24,314 nucleotides of DNA from Candidatus Woesearchaeota archaeon UBA153 (GCA_002503705.1 DASH01000016.1:1-24314), one strand, 5' to 3'; counted from the stretch's first letter, positions 7,498 to 15,078 are shown. Notes: generated by a model not told the origin, from the letters alone. Numbers and translations: made by a program.

Positions 7498-8675
7498 GGA
7501 AGACGATCTATCTCGACAACGGCGCGACGACGATGCTCGACCCGAAAGTCGTCGAGGCCATGCGGCCGTGCTTCACGGAGCAGTACGGGAACGCGAGCTC
7601 GACGCACGAGTACGGCCGCGACGCGAAAGACCTCTTGGAACGGTCGCGCGGCACGATCGCGAAGACGATCAACGCGTCACCCGACGAGATACTCTTCACC
7701 TCGGGCGGCACGGAGAGCAACAACCTCGCCATCAAAGGCGTCGCGTACGCGAACCAGAAGAAAGGCAAGCACCTCATCACGACGAAGGTCGAGCATAAGT
7801 GCGTCATGGAGAGCTGTCGATGGCTCGAAAGCCAAGGGTTCAAAGTCACGTATCTTGACGTCGACAGCGAAGGGTTCGTCTCGCCGGAAGCGCTCGAGCG
7901 GGCCATCACGAAAGAGACCGTCCTGTTCAGCGTCATCCACGGCAACAACGAGATCGGCACGATCCAGGACTTGGCGGCGCTCGGCATGGTGTGCAAGAAG
8001 CACAACGTGCTCTTCCACACGGATGCGTGCCAGAGCTACACGAAGACGGCATTGGACGTGAAGAAACAACACCTCGACTTGGTCACGCTGAACGCGCACA
8101 AGCTCCACGGTCCGAAAGGCGTCGGCGCGCTGTACGTCCGGCGCGGCGTGGCGATCTCGCCGTGGCAGCACGGCGGCGGCCACGAGAAAGGCAACCGCGG
8201 CGGCACGGAGAACATCCCCGGCATCGTCGGTTTTGCCGTTGCTGCGAAGCTCGCGATGGACGAGAAGCACCGCAAGCAGATGACGAAGCTGCGCGACAAG
8301 CTCATCGACAACGTCCTCAAAATCCCCGGCGTCACGCTGAACGGCCCTCGTGGTGAGCGGCGGTTGTGCAACAACGCGAACTTCAGCTTCGCCGGCGTCG
8401 AAGGGGAGGCGATCGGCGGCCTGCTCGACGCGAAAGGCGTCTGCTCCTCGACGGGGAGCGCCTGCTCCGCCCATTCGCTCGAGCCAAGCTACGTCTTGCT
8501 GGCGATCGGCTTGACGCACGAGCAGGCGAACGGCTCGCTCCGGTTGACGCTCAGCCGGTTCACGACGGAGGAGGAGATCGACTCCACGGTCAAAGTCCTC
8601 CCGGAGATTGTCGAGAAGCTGCGCAGGATCAGCCCGTTCGGCAAGCTTATCGACAAGGTGCTTTCGAAAGTGTAA
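7494..8675 (+). CDS. iscS: Cysteine desulfurase (IscS/NifS family)
   Basis: PLP enzyme that takes sulfur from cysteine as a persulfide and passes it to the scaffold encoded next door. It has 393 residues. Motifs are YLDNGATT at the start, FTSGGTESNN (68-77), H101 stacking on PLP, HTDACQS (175-181), the PLP lysine K203 in NAHKLHGPKG, GGGHEKGNRGGTEN (227-240), and the active-site loop SSTGSACS with persulfide cysteine C324. In the GGGxE motif the usual Q is H. The ATG at 7494 overlaps the regulator stop and follows GAGGTG at 7482-7487. The long loop around C324 indicates the group I (NifS/IscS) type. Confidence 0.95.
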   Translation: MRKTIYLDNGATTMLDPKVVEAMRPCFTEQYGNASSTHEYGRDAKDLLERSRGTIAKTINASPDEILFTSGGTESNNLAIKGVAYANQKKGKHLITTKVEHKCVMESCRWLESQGFKVTYLDVDSEGFVSPEALERAITKETVLFSVIHGNNEIGTIQDLAALGMVCKKHNVLFHTDACQSYTKTALDVKKQHLDLVTLNAHKLHGPKGVGALYVRRGVAISPWQHGGGHEKGNRGGTENIPGIVGFAVAAKLAMDEKHRKQMTKLRDKLIDNVLKIPGVTLNGPRGERRLCNNANFSFAGVEGEAIGGLLDAKGVCSSTGSACSAHSLEPSYVLLAIGLTHEQANGSLRLTLSRFTTEEEIDSTVKVLPEIVEKLRRISPFGKLIDKVLSKV

Positions 8676-8684
8676 GGTGACCTT

Positions 8685-9053
8685 ATGGCATACTCGCAAA
8701 AACTCATGGACCATTTCACGAACCCGCGCAACGCCGGCGAGATGCCGGACGCTCACGCCGTCGGCGAGGAGGGCAACCTGAAGTGCGGCGACGTCATGCG
8801 CGTCTTCATCAAGGTGGAAGACGACCGGTTGTCGGATGTCACGTTCCAGACGTACGGGTGCATGGCCGCGATCGCCGCCTCCGACATGGTGTGCGAGATC
8901 GCGAAAGGCAAGACGCTCGACGAAGCAATGCGGATGACGCCGAAAGACGTCATCAATGAATTGGGCGAGATGCCCCCGATCAAGTTCCACTGCTCCATCC
9001 TCGGCACGCAAGCCCTGCAAGCCGCGATCAAAGAGTACCGGAAGAAGCAGTGA
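8685..9053 (+). CDS. iscU: Fe-S cluster assembly scaffold IscU
   Basis: 122-residue IscU/NifU N-terminal-type scaffold on which Fe-S clusters are built. The three ligand cysteines are present: C34 in KCGD (with D36), C59 in TYGCMAA, C103 in HCSILG. Length matches stand-alone IscU (about 125), with no NifU C-terminal domains. It starts 9 bp after the desulfurase with AAGGTGA at 8674-8680. The ALQAAIKEYRKKQ tail is typical. No ferredoxin or chaperone gene follows; the next gene is convergent and ends 6 bp away. Confidence 0.95.
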   Translation: MAYSQKLMDHFTNPRNAGEMPDAHAVGEEGNLKCGDVMRVFIKVEDDRLSDVTFQTYGCMAAIAASDMVCEIAKGKTLDEAMRMTPKDVINELGEMPPIKFHCSILGTQALQAAIKEYRKKQ

Positions 9054-9059
9054 TGTTCT

Positions 9060-11351
9060 TCACCGTCTTCGCTGCACGAGGATGAACGCGAGCGTCGCGC
9101 CGAGGGCGCCGAGGATGGCGGGCAGGTAGCGTGTCGTTTGGGTTTCTTCATACGCGACGGCGCCGGTGGCGAGGTTCGTCATCGTGGCGGGTTCGCTTTC
9201 CGCTTCCTGCTCTCGTGTCGTCTCTTCGGGCCGTTCGGCGGTCTCCGCGCACGTGCAGGTCGTCACCGTGGTCGTGGCGCGGAACGAGTCGACCGCGGCG
9301 ATGTCTGTCGCGTTCATCTCGAGGAGGAGCGACTTCTCCGCGACGACTTTCTCGCCGTCGAGGAGTTGCAGGAGGAACGGGTTCGGGCCGGGCTTCATCG
9401 CGACTTCGACCTTGACCTTGGTCGTCTCGTTCTTCTCCAGCGCCCCCGTTTTTTTTTCGTACAACGATAGGACGCGCCACGTGCGCGCGTTCGTCCCCGT
9501 CGCGGGGATCGTCGCGTACAGGTTGATCTTCTTGTTCGCTTTCTTGCTCCGCGTCGAGAACGACGAGAGGAGGCTTGCCGAGGCGGTCGTGTTGGCTTTC
9601 TTGACGGCGAGCTGTTTGAGCCAGACGCCTTCCGTATCTTGCTCCCCCAACCCTTCCAGGACGACGCGGTACTGTCCCGTCGCGTACTTCGAGTCCGCCT
9701 TGAGCGCGACGGGCAAGGTCGCTTTGTACGTCGCGTACTTCTCTTTCGCCGCGAAGCTCGTGATGGCGGAGACTTTCTTGCCGTCGTCGCTCTCCACCCA
9801 CAGCTTGACCGCGTACTTCGACGTGTTCCCTTTCACGATCGTCACGTCCACGTTCAGGACGTCGCCGAACACGTTGCCGTCCTTCGGCGTTTTCACCGCG
9901 TCGATGTCGAGGCGGGACGTCGTCTCCGGCGCCGCCGGCTCTCGCCCTTTCACGACGAGGATGCGCGAATCGTTCACCGCCGCGTTCGAGTTGTTGCACG
10001 CGACCCTGAGCAGCGCGTTCTCGAGCCGGTACGCGCACACCTCGTCGTCGCACGACGGCGTGAACTGCTTCACGTTCTCGTTCTCCGTCGTCTTCGCTTT
10101 CGCGCTCCCCGTGAAGAGCTTCGTCACCGTGTACTCGATGAGATACGGGGGCAGCCCTGAATTGTCGTCGAGACGCGTCACCTCGTTTTTGAACTTGATC
10201 GGCGCTCCCGCGTCATAATACGGCCGTTCGTCCGCGAGCGTGATCGTCAGCGTGAGGTCGCACGGGATCGCGTACGGGTCGAGCGCGGTGAAATTCTTGC
10301 ACGCGGCGTCGTTCGCGGCATTGTCGTCGGAAGAGGTCGTGTTCGTTATCGTTCCGCAGAGCGTGTAATTCCCTGTCTCGTTCAGTTCTAAGAGTCCTGT
10401 TTTGGCGGTCGTATAACTATTGACGGTGACGCTGAACGAGGAGTTGACGACGACGGAGTTCGACAAAGTTTTCTTGACGACGTACCGAACCGTGACGTTC
10501 TCGCGCTGCGTCACGCCCGGCGGCTTCCATTCGTCTTTCACCTTGAAGAGGCTCGTGTACGCGACGCCGATGTAGACTTGCTCGCCGAGGATGACGGCGA
10601 GGCTGAAGTCGTGCGTCGCGTTCGACGACGTGTTCGTCGTCGTGTTCCCCGTGCTGTTCGTCGTCGTATTGGTCGTCGTGTTCGTCGTGGTATTCGTGCT
10701 CGTGTTTGTGCTCGCATTCGTCCCGTTCACGCTCGAACCCCAACTGTTCGGCCTGCACGGAGTCCCGCCGAGGATTTTGCTCTCTTGCCAAGCATTGTCG
10801 AACCATTCGAGCGACTTCCCGTTGTTGTTCCCGCCGAAGCTCGACGAGTAGCTCGTCTGCGCGACGACCGCGCCGTCCGGCCTTCGCAACGTCACCGTGT
10901 CGGCGTCGTTGTTCAGGTTGTTCCCGATCGTCGCGCCCGCGCTGTAGACCGAGCACGCCAGTCCCGCGAACGCGTACCCTTCCTCCACGATGAGCGAGTA
11001 GTTGTTCGAGGCGTTCACGAAGAGCGGGACGAGCGTGTCGCTGGACGTCGCGTCGTCGACGTTCCACCCCGTCAAGTTCCACACGCCTTCAACCTCGATG
11101 AACTCGAGGTTGTTGTCGTTCCCCGCAGGGTCGTACATGATCTCGTTGACGTGCACCGCCGCCGCGGCGCGGCACGTGGCGAAGAGGAGGAGCAGGGCGA
11201 GGAGGAGTTGGAGGAGCGTGGCGACGCTCGCGCGCCGTTCGTGGTTCTCGCCGCGGCGCCGTATCTCTTTTTTCGCGCTCGTTGCGCGCGTGGCGCTCTT
11301 CGCCGTCATCCGCCGTTCGTTCTTCGCGCGTCGCGCGCCCTTCCGGTTCAT
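9060..11351 (-). CDS. Lamin-tail-domain surface protein, N-glycosylation-rich, C-terminal anchor
   Basis: Predicted cell-surface protein of 763 residues from the ATG at 11351. A long basic N-terminus (residues 1-42, many Arg/Lys) precedes a hydrophobic signal segment (43-60) ending in RAAAA. A lamin-tail domain follows (VHVNEIMYDPAGNDN, then LEFIEVEG). Next is an Asn/Thr repeat with many NxT sequons (about 205-245), then several beta-rich domains, scattered NxS/T sequons, a TCTC cysteine pair, an acidic Thr/Glu linker, and a C-terminal membrane helix (YLPAILGALGATLAFILV) with an RRR stop-transfer end. The start is uncertain: the frame is open to a TTG at 11408, and an ATG at 11309 would shorten the basic region. 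Function unknown; adhesin or S-layer-associated roles fit. Confidence 0.8.
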   Translation of the reverse strand: MNRKGARRAKNERRMTAKSATRATSAKKEIRRRGENHERRASVATLLQLLLALLLLFATCRAAAAVHVNEIMYDPAGNDNNLEFIEVEGVWNLTGWNVDDATSSDTLVPLFVNASNNYSLIVEEGYAFAGLACSVYSAGATIGNNLNNDADTVTLRRPDGAVVAQTSYSSSFGGNNNGKSLEWFDNAWQESKILGGTPCRPNSWGSSVNGTNASTNTSTNTTTNTTTNTTTNSTGNTTTNTSSNATHDFSLAVILGEQVYIGVAYTSLFKVKDEWKPPGVTQRENVTVRYVVKKTLSNSVVVNSSFSVTVNSYTTAKTGLLELNETGNYTLCGTITNTTSSDDNAANDAACKNFTALDPYAIPCDLTLTITLADERPYYDAGAPIKFKNEVTRLDDNSGLPPYLIEYTVTKLFTGSAKAKTTENENVKQFTPSCDDEVCAYRLENALLRVACNNSNAAVNDSRILVVKGREPAAPETTSRLDIDAVKTPKDGNVFGDVLNVDVTIVKGNTSKYAVKLWVESDDGKKVSAITSFAAKEKYATYKATLPVALKADSKYATGQYRVVLEGLGEQDTEGVWLKQLAVKKANTTASASLLSSFSTRSKKANKKINLYATIPATGTNARTWRVLSLYEKKTGALEKNETTKVKVEVAMKPGPNPFLLQLLDGEKVVAEKSLLLEMNATDIAAVDSFRATTTVTTCTCAETAERPEETTREQEAESEPATMTNLATGAVAYEETQTTRYLPAILGALGATLAFILVQRRR
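10615..10728 (-). repeat. Asn/Thr tandem coding repeat
   Basis: Degenerate tandem repeat inside the surface-protein gene, encoding (NTTT)n-like units with almost every Asn in an NxT/S sequon. It reads on the plus strand as repeated GTCGTCGTGTT-like units. Likely a glycosylated stalk or linker, and a candidate for length variation. Confidence 0.75.
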
Positions 11352-11430
11352 GGCCTGTCGCGTGAAGAAGAACTCTTCATATGCCTTCCTCACGAAAATC
11401 CGGAGCAATCACGGAGCCGAGAAGTATCCT

Positions 11431-11452
11431 CCAAGACTTCCGGAAGTCTTGG
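11431..11452. repeat. Perfect 22-bp palindrome
   Basis: Arms CCAAGACTTCC and GGAAGTCTTGG abut with no spacer. It lies between two reverse-strand genes, about 80 bp upstream of the surface-protein start and 80 bp after the previous stop. It could be a dimer-binding operator or a cruciform/terminator hairpin. Confidence 0.7.
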
Positions 11453-11533
11453 TTCCCGCGCCGGGACGTTTCCGGAACGCTCGGAACGTGACGGTCAAGA
11501 ACAGGGTGCGCCGTCCACGCGCCGCACCATTCT

Positions 11534-12217
11534 TCACTTGTCGTTCTTCAGCTTGTTCGGCAAGGGCACGCCGTTGTAGATGCTCGCGAGGAGCTTCTTG
11601 GACGCCTTGCGCAACCGCTTCTTCCGTTCAGGCGGGAACAAGGGTTGGTGGGGTAGCTTGTCTAATTCGTCGCCGATCCACCCGACCTGTTCAGGAGTCG
11701 TAATCCACGAGTGTCCCAAGACGGAAGGGTCGTACAGGGTCGAGTACGCGCGCAAACTCTTCTCGCCGTTCGTGTTCGTGTAGACGCGATGGTACGTGAG
11801 GACGAGTTCGCGCAAGCTCTTGCAGATCGGGTCGTGGTCTCGTAAGACGCCGGTGACGCTCTGGCTGACCGACCCCCAATACTCGCAGTCTTTGTACGCG
11901 AGGATGACGTGTTCGCCGTCGTTCTCCACCGCGAGGTTGACGAGCCACGACTCTCGGCCGGCGAGCCACAACGACGTCCAACCCCACAACGCGCCTTCGA
12001 AACAGTGCGCCGTCGGCAGCCCGCTCGCGTGTTGCGCGTCAAGCGCGAGCTTCGTGATCGTCAACGGGCTCTTGCACGTGTACACTTCGCCGCCGTTGTA
12101 CTCGACGCTGTCGAGGAAGTCCTGCACCTTGAACGGGTCGTCGTATTGCCGGAAGAACTCTTCTTCTTCACGGGTCAGACCGAGCAGGTCGGGTCGTCGG
12201 ATGAGGTTGCTGCTCAT
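11534..12217 (-). CDS. Transglutaminase-like/cysteine-peptidase-like protein
   Basis: 227 residues. It resembles a widespread but poorly characterised transglutaminase-like family with the layout F(L)DS(x)(E/P)YN, then a helix, then HC(F/M)EGAL, then a His strand and a region LRELxLTYHxxYxNxxGEKSLRAYS. Here C72 in AHCFEGAL and H103 in GEHVILAY are candidate catalytic residues, with NGEKSLRAYS around 149-158. No signal peptide, so cytosolic. It lies 32 bp downstream of the radical SAM gene on the same strand; a TATA-like CTTTTATTTC (12247-12256, read on the reverse strand) overlaps that gene's stop and may drive it separately. The substrate is unknown; the family call is from memory of its motif pattern. 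Confidence 0.75.
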   Translation of the reverse strand: MSSNLIRRPDLLGLTREEEEFFRQYDDPFKVQDFLDSVEYNGGEVYTCKSPLTITKLALDAQHASGLPTAHCFEGALWGWTSLWLAGRESWLVNLAVENDGEHVILAYKDCEYWGSVSQSVTGVLRDHDPICKSLRELVLTYHRVYTNTNGEKSLRAYSTLYDPSVLGHSWITTPEQVGWIGDELDKLPHQPLFPPERKKRLRKASKKLLASIYNGVPLPNKLKNDK

Positions 12218-12249
12218 GGGAAAGTGCGAGCCACTGTGAGCGCTCGCTT

Positions 12250-13257
12250 TTATTTCTTTCGAGAAAATCGGCCGGGACTGGCTTCACCGCACTCCGGGCA
12301 CTTTCCGTTCTTCAGGTGGCTGACGCCCTGATACCGCGGCCGTTCAATCACGACGGCGTCGCACTTCGGGCAGTACGTGTTGTTATCGACGCCGCTGACG
12401 TTGCCCAAGTAGACGTGGTCCAGGTGTTTCTTCGCGATCTCGCGAGCCTTGAGGAGCGTCTCTGTCGGCGTGCTCGCTTTCTCCAACAGCTTGTACTCGG
12501 GGCGGAACGCGCTGAAGTGCAACGGCGTGTCTCTTCCTGCCTCTTTCGCGAGCCATTTGGCGAGCTGCTCGATCTCTTCCGGCGAGTCGTTCTCGCCCGG
12601 AATCAAGAGGTTGGTGACCTCGACGTGGACTCCCAGCTTCTTGAGCAGGACGATGGTCTTCTTGACCGGTTCGTAATCCGGCACCTTGCACCGCTGCTTG
12701 TAGAAGTTCGCCGTGCCTTTCAGGTCGATGTTCGCCGCGGACAAGTACGGCGCCCATTGCTTCGTGGCCGCTTCGCTCGTGTACCCGTTGCTGACGATGA
12801 CGCACTCCATGCCGGCTTTCTTCGCCTCTTTCGCGATGTCGAGCGCGTACTCGAAGAAGATGGTGGGCTCGGTGTACGTGAACGCGATGAGCCTGCAACC
12901 GGCGTCTTCCGCTCTCCGGATGACCGCGTGCGGCGACAACTCTTCTTGCGCTTCCAGCTCGTCGTGTTTCGCTTTGCTAATCTCCCAGTTCTGGCAGAAG
13001 TCGCAGAACAAGTTACAGCCGATCGTCGCGATGCTGAAGATGCCCTCGCCAGGGTAGAAATGGTAGAGCGGTTTCTTCTCGACCGGGTCGACGTGCGTGC
13101 TGCACGGCTTCGCGTACGTCATCGCGAACAGCTTGCCTTTCAAGGCTTGCCGGACGCCGCACGCGCCGGTCTGGCCGTCCTTCAGGACGCACGCCCTCGG
13201 GCAGAGGTCACAGACGACCTTGCCATCCTTCTCGTGCCAGTGCAGGGCTTCCTTCAT
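12250..13257 (-). CDS. amrS: AmmeMemoRadiSam-system radical SAM enzyme
   Basis: 335-residue radical SAM enzyme. An N-terminal cysteine motif CDLCPRAC...GACG (C16, C19, C23, C33) precedes the radical SAM cluster motif CNLFCDFC (C81, C85, C88, Cx3Cx2C). YTEPTIFFEYALDIA, SNGYT, NIDLKG and LLIPGEND are typical of this family (pyruvate-formate-lyase-activating-enzyme-like). A zinc-ribbon-like tail has CPKC and CPEC (C296, C299, C320, C323). The ATG at 13257 is preferred over the open frame to 13407 because a TATA box lies about 30 nt upstream and homology-like sequence begins there. The family's reaction is not settled; the partner AMMECR1/MEMO genes are not in this window. Confidence 0.93.
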   Translation of the reverse strand: MKEALHWHEKDGKVVCDLCPRACVLKDGQTGACGVRQALKGKLFAMTYAKPCSTHVDPVEKKPLYHFYPGEGIFSIATIGCNLFCDFCQNWEISKAKHDELEAQEELSPHAVIRRAEDAGCRLIAFTYTEPTIFFEYALDIAKEAKKAGMECVIVSNGYTSEAATKQWAPYLSAANIDLKGTANFYKQRCKVPDYEPVKKTIVLLKKLGVHVEVTNLLIPGENDSPEEIEQLAKWLAKEAGRDTPLHFSAFRPEYKLLEKASTPTETLLKAREIAKKHLDHVYLGNVSGVDNNTYCPKCDAVVIERPRYQGVSHLKNGKCPECGEASPGRFSRKK

Positions 13258-13280
13258 GCCGGTAGAGAAGCGGTCGAGGC

Positions 13281-13290
13281 CTAAAAAGAT
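13281..13290 (-). promoter_or_regulatory. TATA box of the radical SAM gene
   Basis: Reverse-strand ATCTTTTTAG, centred about 29 nt before the ATG at 13257, implying a leaderless mRNA. It directly abuts the outer arm of the long inverted repeat. Confidence 0.55.
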
Positions 13291-13291
13291 A

Positions 13292-13478
13292 CCGGTCAAC
13301 CCGGCTCTTAGGCAAATCGCTTTCGCGTGGTCGCCAGCCGCTCGTCGCATCGCGTGTTCTTCCCCTTCTTCCGCGCCACCCCGAGGGGGCCAACCCCCGT
13401 CGCTCACCGCAACCTCACGTCAAAAGCGACTCGCCTGACGCTGGCGACCATCCATTTGCCTAAGAGCCGGTCAACCCC
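13292..13478. other. Nested long inverted repeat (structured RNA or invertible element?)
   Basis: The 347-bp gap 13258-13604 between divergent genes has no gene. It holds a perfect 17-bp inverted repeat (13301-13317 CCGGCTCTTAGGCAAAT, complement at 13454-13470). Nested within is an 11-bp perfect inverted repeat (13328-13338 TGGTCGCCAGC with 13440-13450), weaker inner pairs (GTCGC 13344-13348 with GCGAC 13426-13430), and a G5/C5 hairpin (13385-13389 with 13394-13398). A direct repeat CCGGTCAACCC lies at 13292-13302 and 13467-13477. The nested arms suggest a folded RNA of about 170 nt; an invertible or mobile remnant is the alternative. No tRNA, RNase P or SRP signature recognised. Confidence 0.5.
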
Positions 13479-13545
13479 GTAAAACCTCTCTCCAAACTGT
13501 TTAAACACCGTTTGCGTCCGGAGTCGTTCCGGTTTTCGGAGGAGA

Positions 13546-13557
13546 ACTATTAAAAAG
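13546..13557 (+). promoter_or_regulatory. TATA promoter of the secreted-protein gene
   Basis: ACTATTAAAAAG, about 53 nt before the ATG at 13605, giving a leader of roughly 28 nt. A PmeI-like GTTTAAAC at about 13499-13506 could be an alternative. Confidence 0.5.
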
Positions 13558-13604
13558 AGAAACTTTCGTACGACTGCAGAGCAGGGCGGGGCAGTGAAGA
13601 CAGC

Positions 13605-14366
13605 ATGAGAGTCAAGCATCCCATTCTCGTCGGCGGCAGGAACATCCTTCTCACCGCATACCTTCTTGCCGGCGGAACCGCGCTCGCGCAAGAAACGCCG
13701 ACCCAGACTATCGAACACGCGCCGGCAGTCGTCTCGTCAGTTTCCGACGAGGAGAACGGCGCCTTGGAGATCCTCTTGAAGAAGCTCCCGCGCGCGGTCC
13801 AGCGCGACGACAAGGACGCGCGCGGCTATCCGGAGACGTTCAAGCGGACGTACGCGAACTTGTTCGAGCAGCGCGTCGACAAGCCGGACGTGAACATGGC
13901 GGCGCTGCAGTCGTTCGTGCTGGCGCACGAGCTGGACGCGCGGTACGATCTCGCGCTCCCCCTGCCCCCGCCGGACGCGTCGCACAAGGCGATCCGTGAG
14001 GTCGCGGGCGACGTCGCCTCGATTTTGCTCAACCAGTACAAGTGGGACATTCCCGGGTACGCGTTCATCAACCGAGTCGAGAACCAACTGTACAAGGCGC
14101 TCGATAAGGTGAGCGTGCACGGCGAGGCCGGCGGCTTCAATCTCTTGCTCCGCCCGCATCTCAGCTTCAACGCGGACAACCCGCTCGGCGTCTCGTTCAC
14201 CGCGGACAAAGGCGGGTTCCAAGGGTACGGCCGGCTCTTCTTGAACGGCGCGGACGCGGGCATCCGGTTGCGCCGCACGACGACGTTCAACCTTCATTTC
14301 GGCGGCTACGTCCGGTTCGACGACGGCAACCGCGGCGTCGTCCTGCGCGGGACGTTCAGAAAGTGA
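13605..14366 (+). CDS. Secreted protein, unknown function
   Basis: 253 residues with a clear Sec signal peptide: basic start MRVKHP, hydrophobic ILLTAYLLAGGTALA, and an ALA-QE cleavage site after residue 28. The middle (about 45-165) looks helical, with LEILLKKLPRAV and KAIREVAGDVASILLNQYKWDIPGY split over 125-155. The C-terminus (about 170-253) alternates polar and hydrophobic residues with GGF, GGFQGYGRLFLNG and HFGGYVRFDDGNRGV, like a beta-sheet domain. No cysteine or catalytic motif is evident. No C-terminal membrane anchor, so released or attached through a partner. Family not recognised. Confidence 0.8.
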   Translation: MRVKHPILVGGRNILLTAYLLAGGTALAQETPTQTIEHAPAVVSSVSDEENGALEILLKKLPRAVQRDDKDARGYPETFKRTYANLFEQRVDKPDVNMAALQSFVLAHELDARYDLALPLPPPDASHKAIREVAGDVASILLNQYKWDIPGYAFINRVENQLYKALDKVSVHGEAGGFNLLLRPHLSFNADNPLGVSFTADKGGFQGYGRLFLNGADAGIRLRRTTTFNLHFGGYVRFDDGNRGVVLRGTFRK

Positions 14367-14398
14367 GGTGGGAGGGTTCTGCGCGTTATCGCGCCCCG

Positions 14399-14833
14399 TC
14401 ACTCTTTGTCCCACTCTCCACCTTCGGTTCTCAGAATGCTGAGCAGGTCGTCGTTCGTGAATGTCCTCACCGCTTTCTGCGAGAGGAGGTGCGCGTCGTG
14501 CGTCCAGATGCCGTCGGCGTCAACGAGCCGCGCCGCGGCGAGGAACGGTTCGTCGGCAAGGTCTGCGGTGAACGTGTGGTCGAGGAGGTGTTCGTACTCT
14601 TTCGCGGGAATGATTTTGACATGCCGCAGGAGCAGTTCGATGAGCCGCTCCGCTTCGTGGAGCGTGATGCTGATACGCCCGGCCATCTCCGCGAGATGCT
14701 CTTCCACCTCGTCTCTGCCGTGCTCAGGAAAAGAGAGCTCGAAACGGCCACTTTTCATCAGCCGTCGCGTGGTGCCGTCGCGGAGAAAGGCGGCGATGAC
14801 CCGGTTCGTATCGACGACGATTGCCGGATTTTT
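14399..14833 (-). CDS. PIN-domain (VapC-like) toxin frame without its own start codon
   Basis: PIN-fold RNase toxin-like sequence: AIVVDTNRVIAAFLRDGTTRRL gives the first acidic residue (D in VVDTN), with later acidic sites in EVEEHLAEM, ADEPFLAAARLVDADGIWTHDAHLL and a C-terminal FTNDDLLSIL. From the A5 run to the stop there are 144 residues, a normal PIN toxin size. No ATG, GTG or TTG occurs in this frame near the domain start; the nearest ATG upstream (about 14950) would read through antitoxin DNA in a meaningless frame. The frame is reached from the antitoxin by a -1 shift at the A5 run (plus-strand T5 at 14829-14833), giving ...GIARK-NPAIVVDTN. A lost base or real frameshifting could explain it. 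Confidence 0.7.
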   Translation of the reverse strand, partial: KNPAIVVDTNRVIAAFLRDGTTRRLMKSGRFELSFPEHGRDEVEEHLAEMAGRISITLHEAERLIELLLRHVKIIPAKEYEHLLDHTFTADLADEPFLAAARLVDADGIWTHDAHLLSQKAVRTFTNDDLLSILRTEGGEWDKE

Positions 14834-15048
14834 CGCGCGATTCCTTCCTTGATCTTCCGGTCCAGCTCCCGGACGTCTTGCTCGGTGAGCTTGCTGTTCG
14901 CCAGCACCGCATCCAGCTCGTCCAGGTCCTCCAGTCGCTTCGCGTGGTTCCATAGCGCTTGTCGCGCTATCGTGCTCCACTTGACTTCATTATGCTTGCG
15001 CATGATTTTATGCAAATCTTCCGGGACCGCGAGCGTCATGTTCGTCAT
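14758..15048 (-). CDS. VapB-like antitoxin, C-terminus running out of frame into the toxin
   Basis: Small antitoxin-like protein. MTNMTLAVPEDLHKIMRKH is a ribbon-helix-helix/AbrB-like DNA-binding start, then EVKWSTIARQALWNHAKRLE and a helical tail VRELDRKIKEGIARKI. The start is ATG 15048, preceded by GGTGA at 15055-15059 (reverse strand). The frame continues to 14758, but its last 21 or so residues (QSSSIRTGSS...) are just the toxin's DNA read out of frame, so the natural end is probably near 14830. The adjacent PIN-domain frame makes a toxin-antitoxin pair likely. A tandem repeat beside its TATA box suggests autoregulation. Confidence 0.75.
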   Translation of the reverse strand: MTNMTLAVPEDLHKIMRKHNEVKWSTIARQALWNHAKRLEDLDELDAVLANSKLTEQDVRELDRKIKEGIARKIRQSSSIRTGSSPPFSATAPRDG

Positions 15049-15078
15049 CAAACATCACCGAAGATTGAGTATTCATAC

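Noticed and set aside
10578..11579. Forward-strand 333-residue frame opposite the surface protein
   Set aside because: Val/Arg-rich shadow; the reverse strand encodes a coherent secreted protein.
13258..13407. 50-residue N-terminal extension of the radical SAM enzyme
   Set aside because: Its DNA is the inverted-repeat region and a TATA box; family proteins begin near MKEALHWH.
13301..13470. Insertion sequence with terminal inverted repeats
   Set aside because: No transposase, no target-site duplication immediately outside the arms, and the nested inner pairing favours a folded element; kept only as an alternative.
13292..13478. tRNA, RNase P RNA or SRP RNA
   Set aside because: No cloverleaf, no GAGGAAAGTC-type RNase P core and no SRP helix-8 motif was found.
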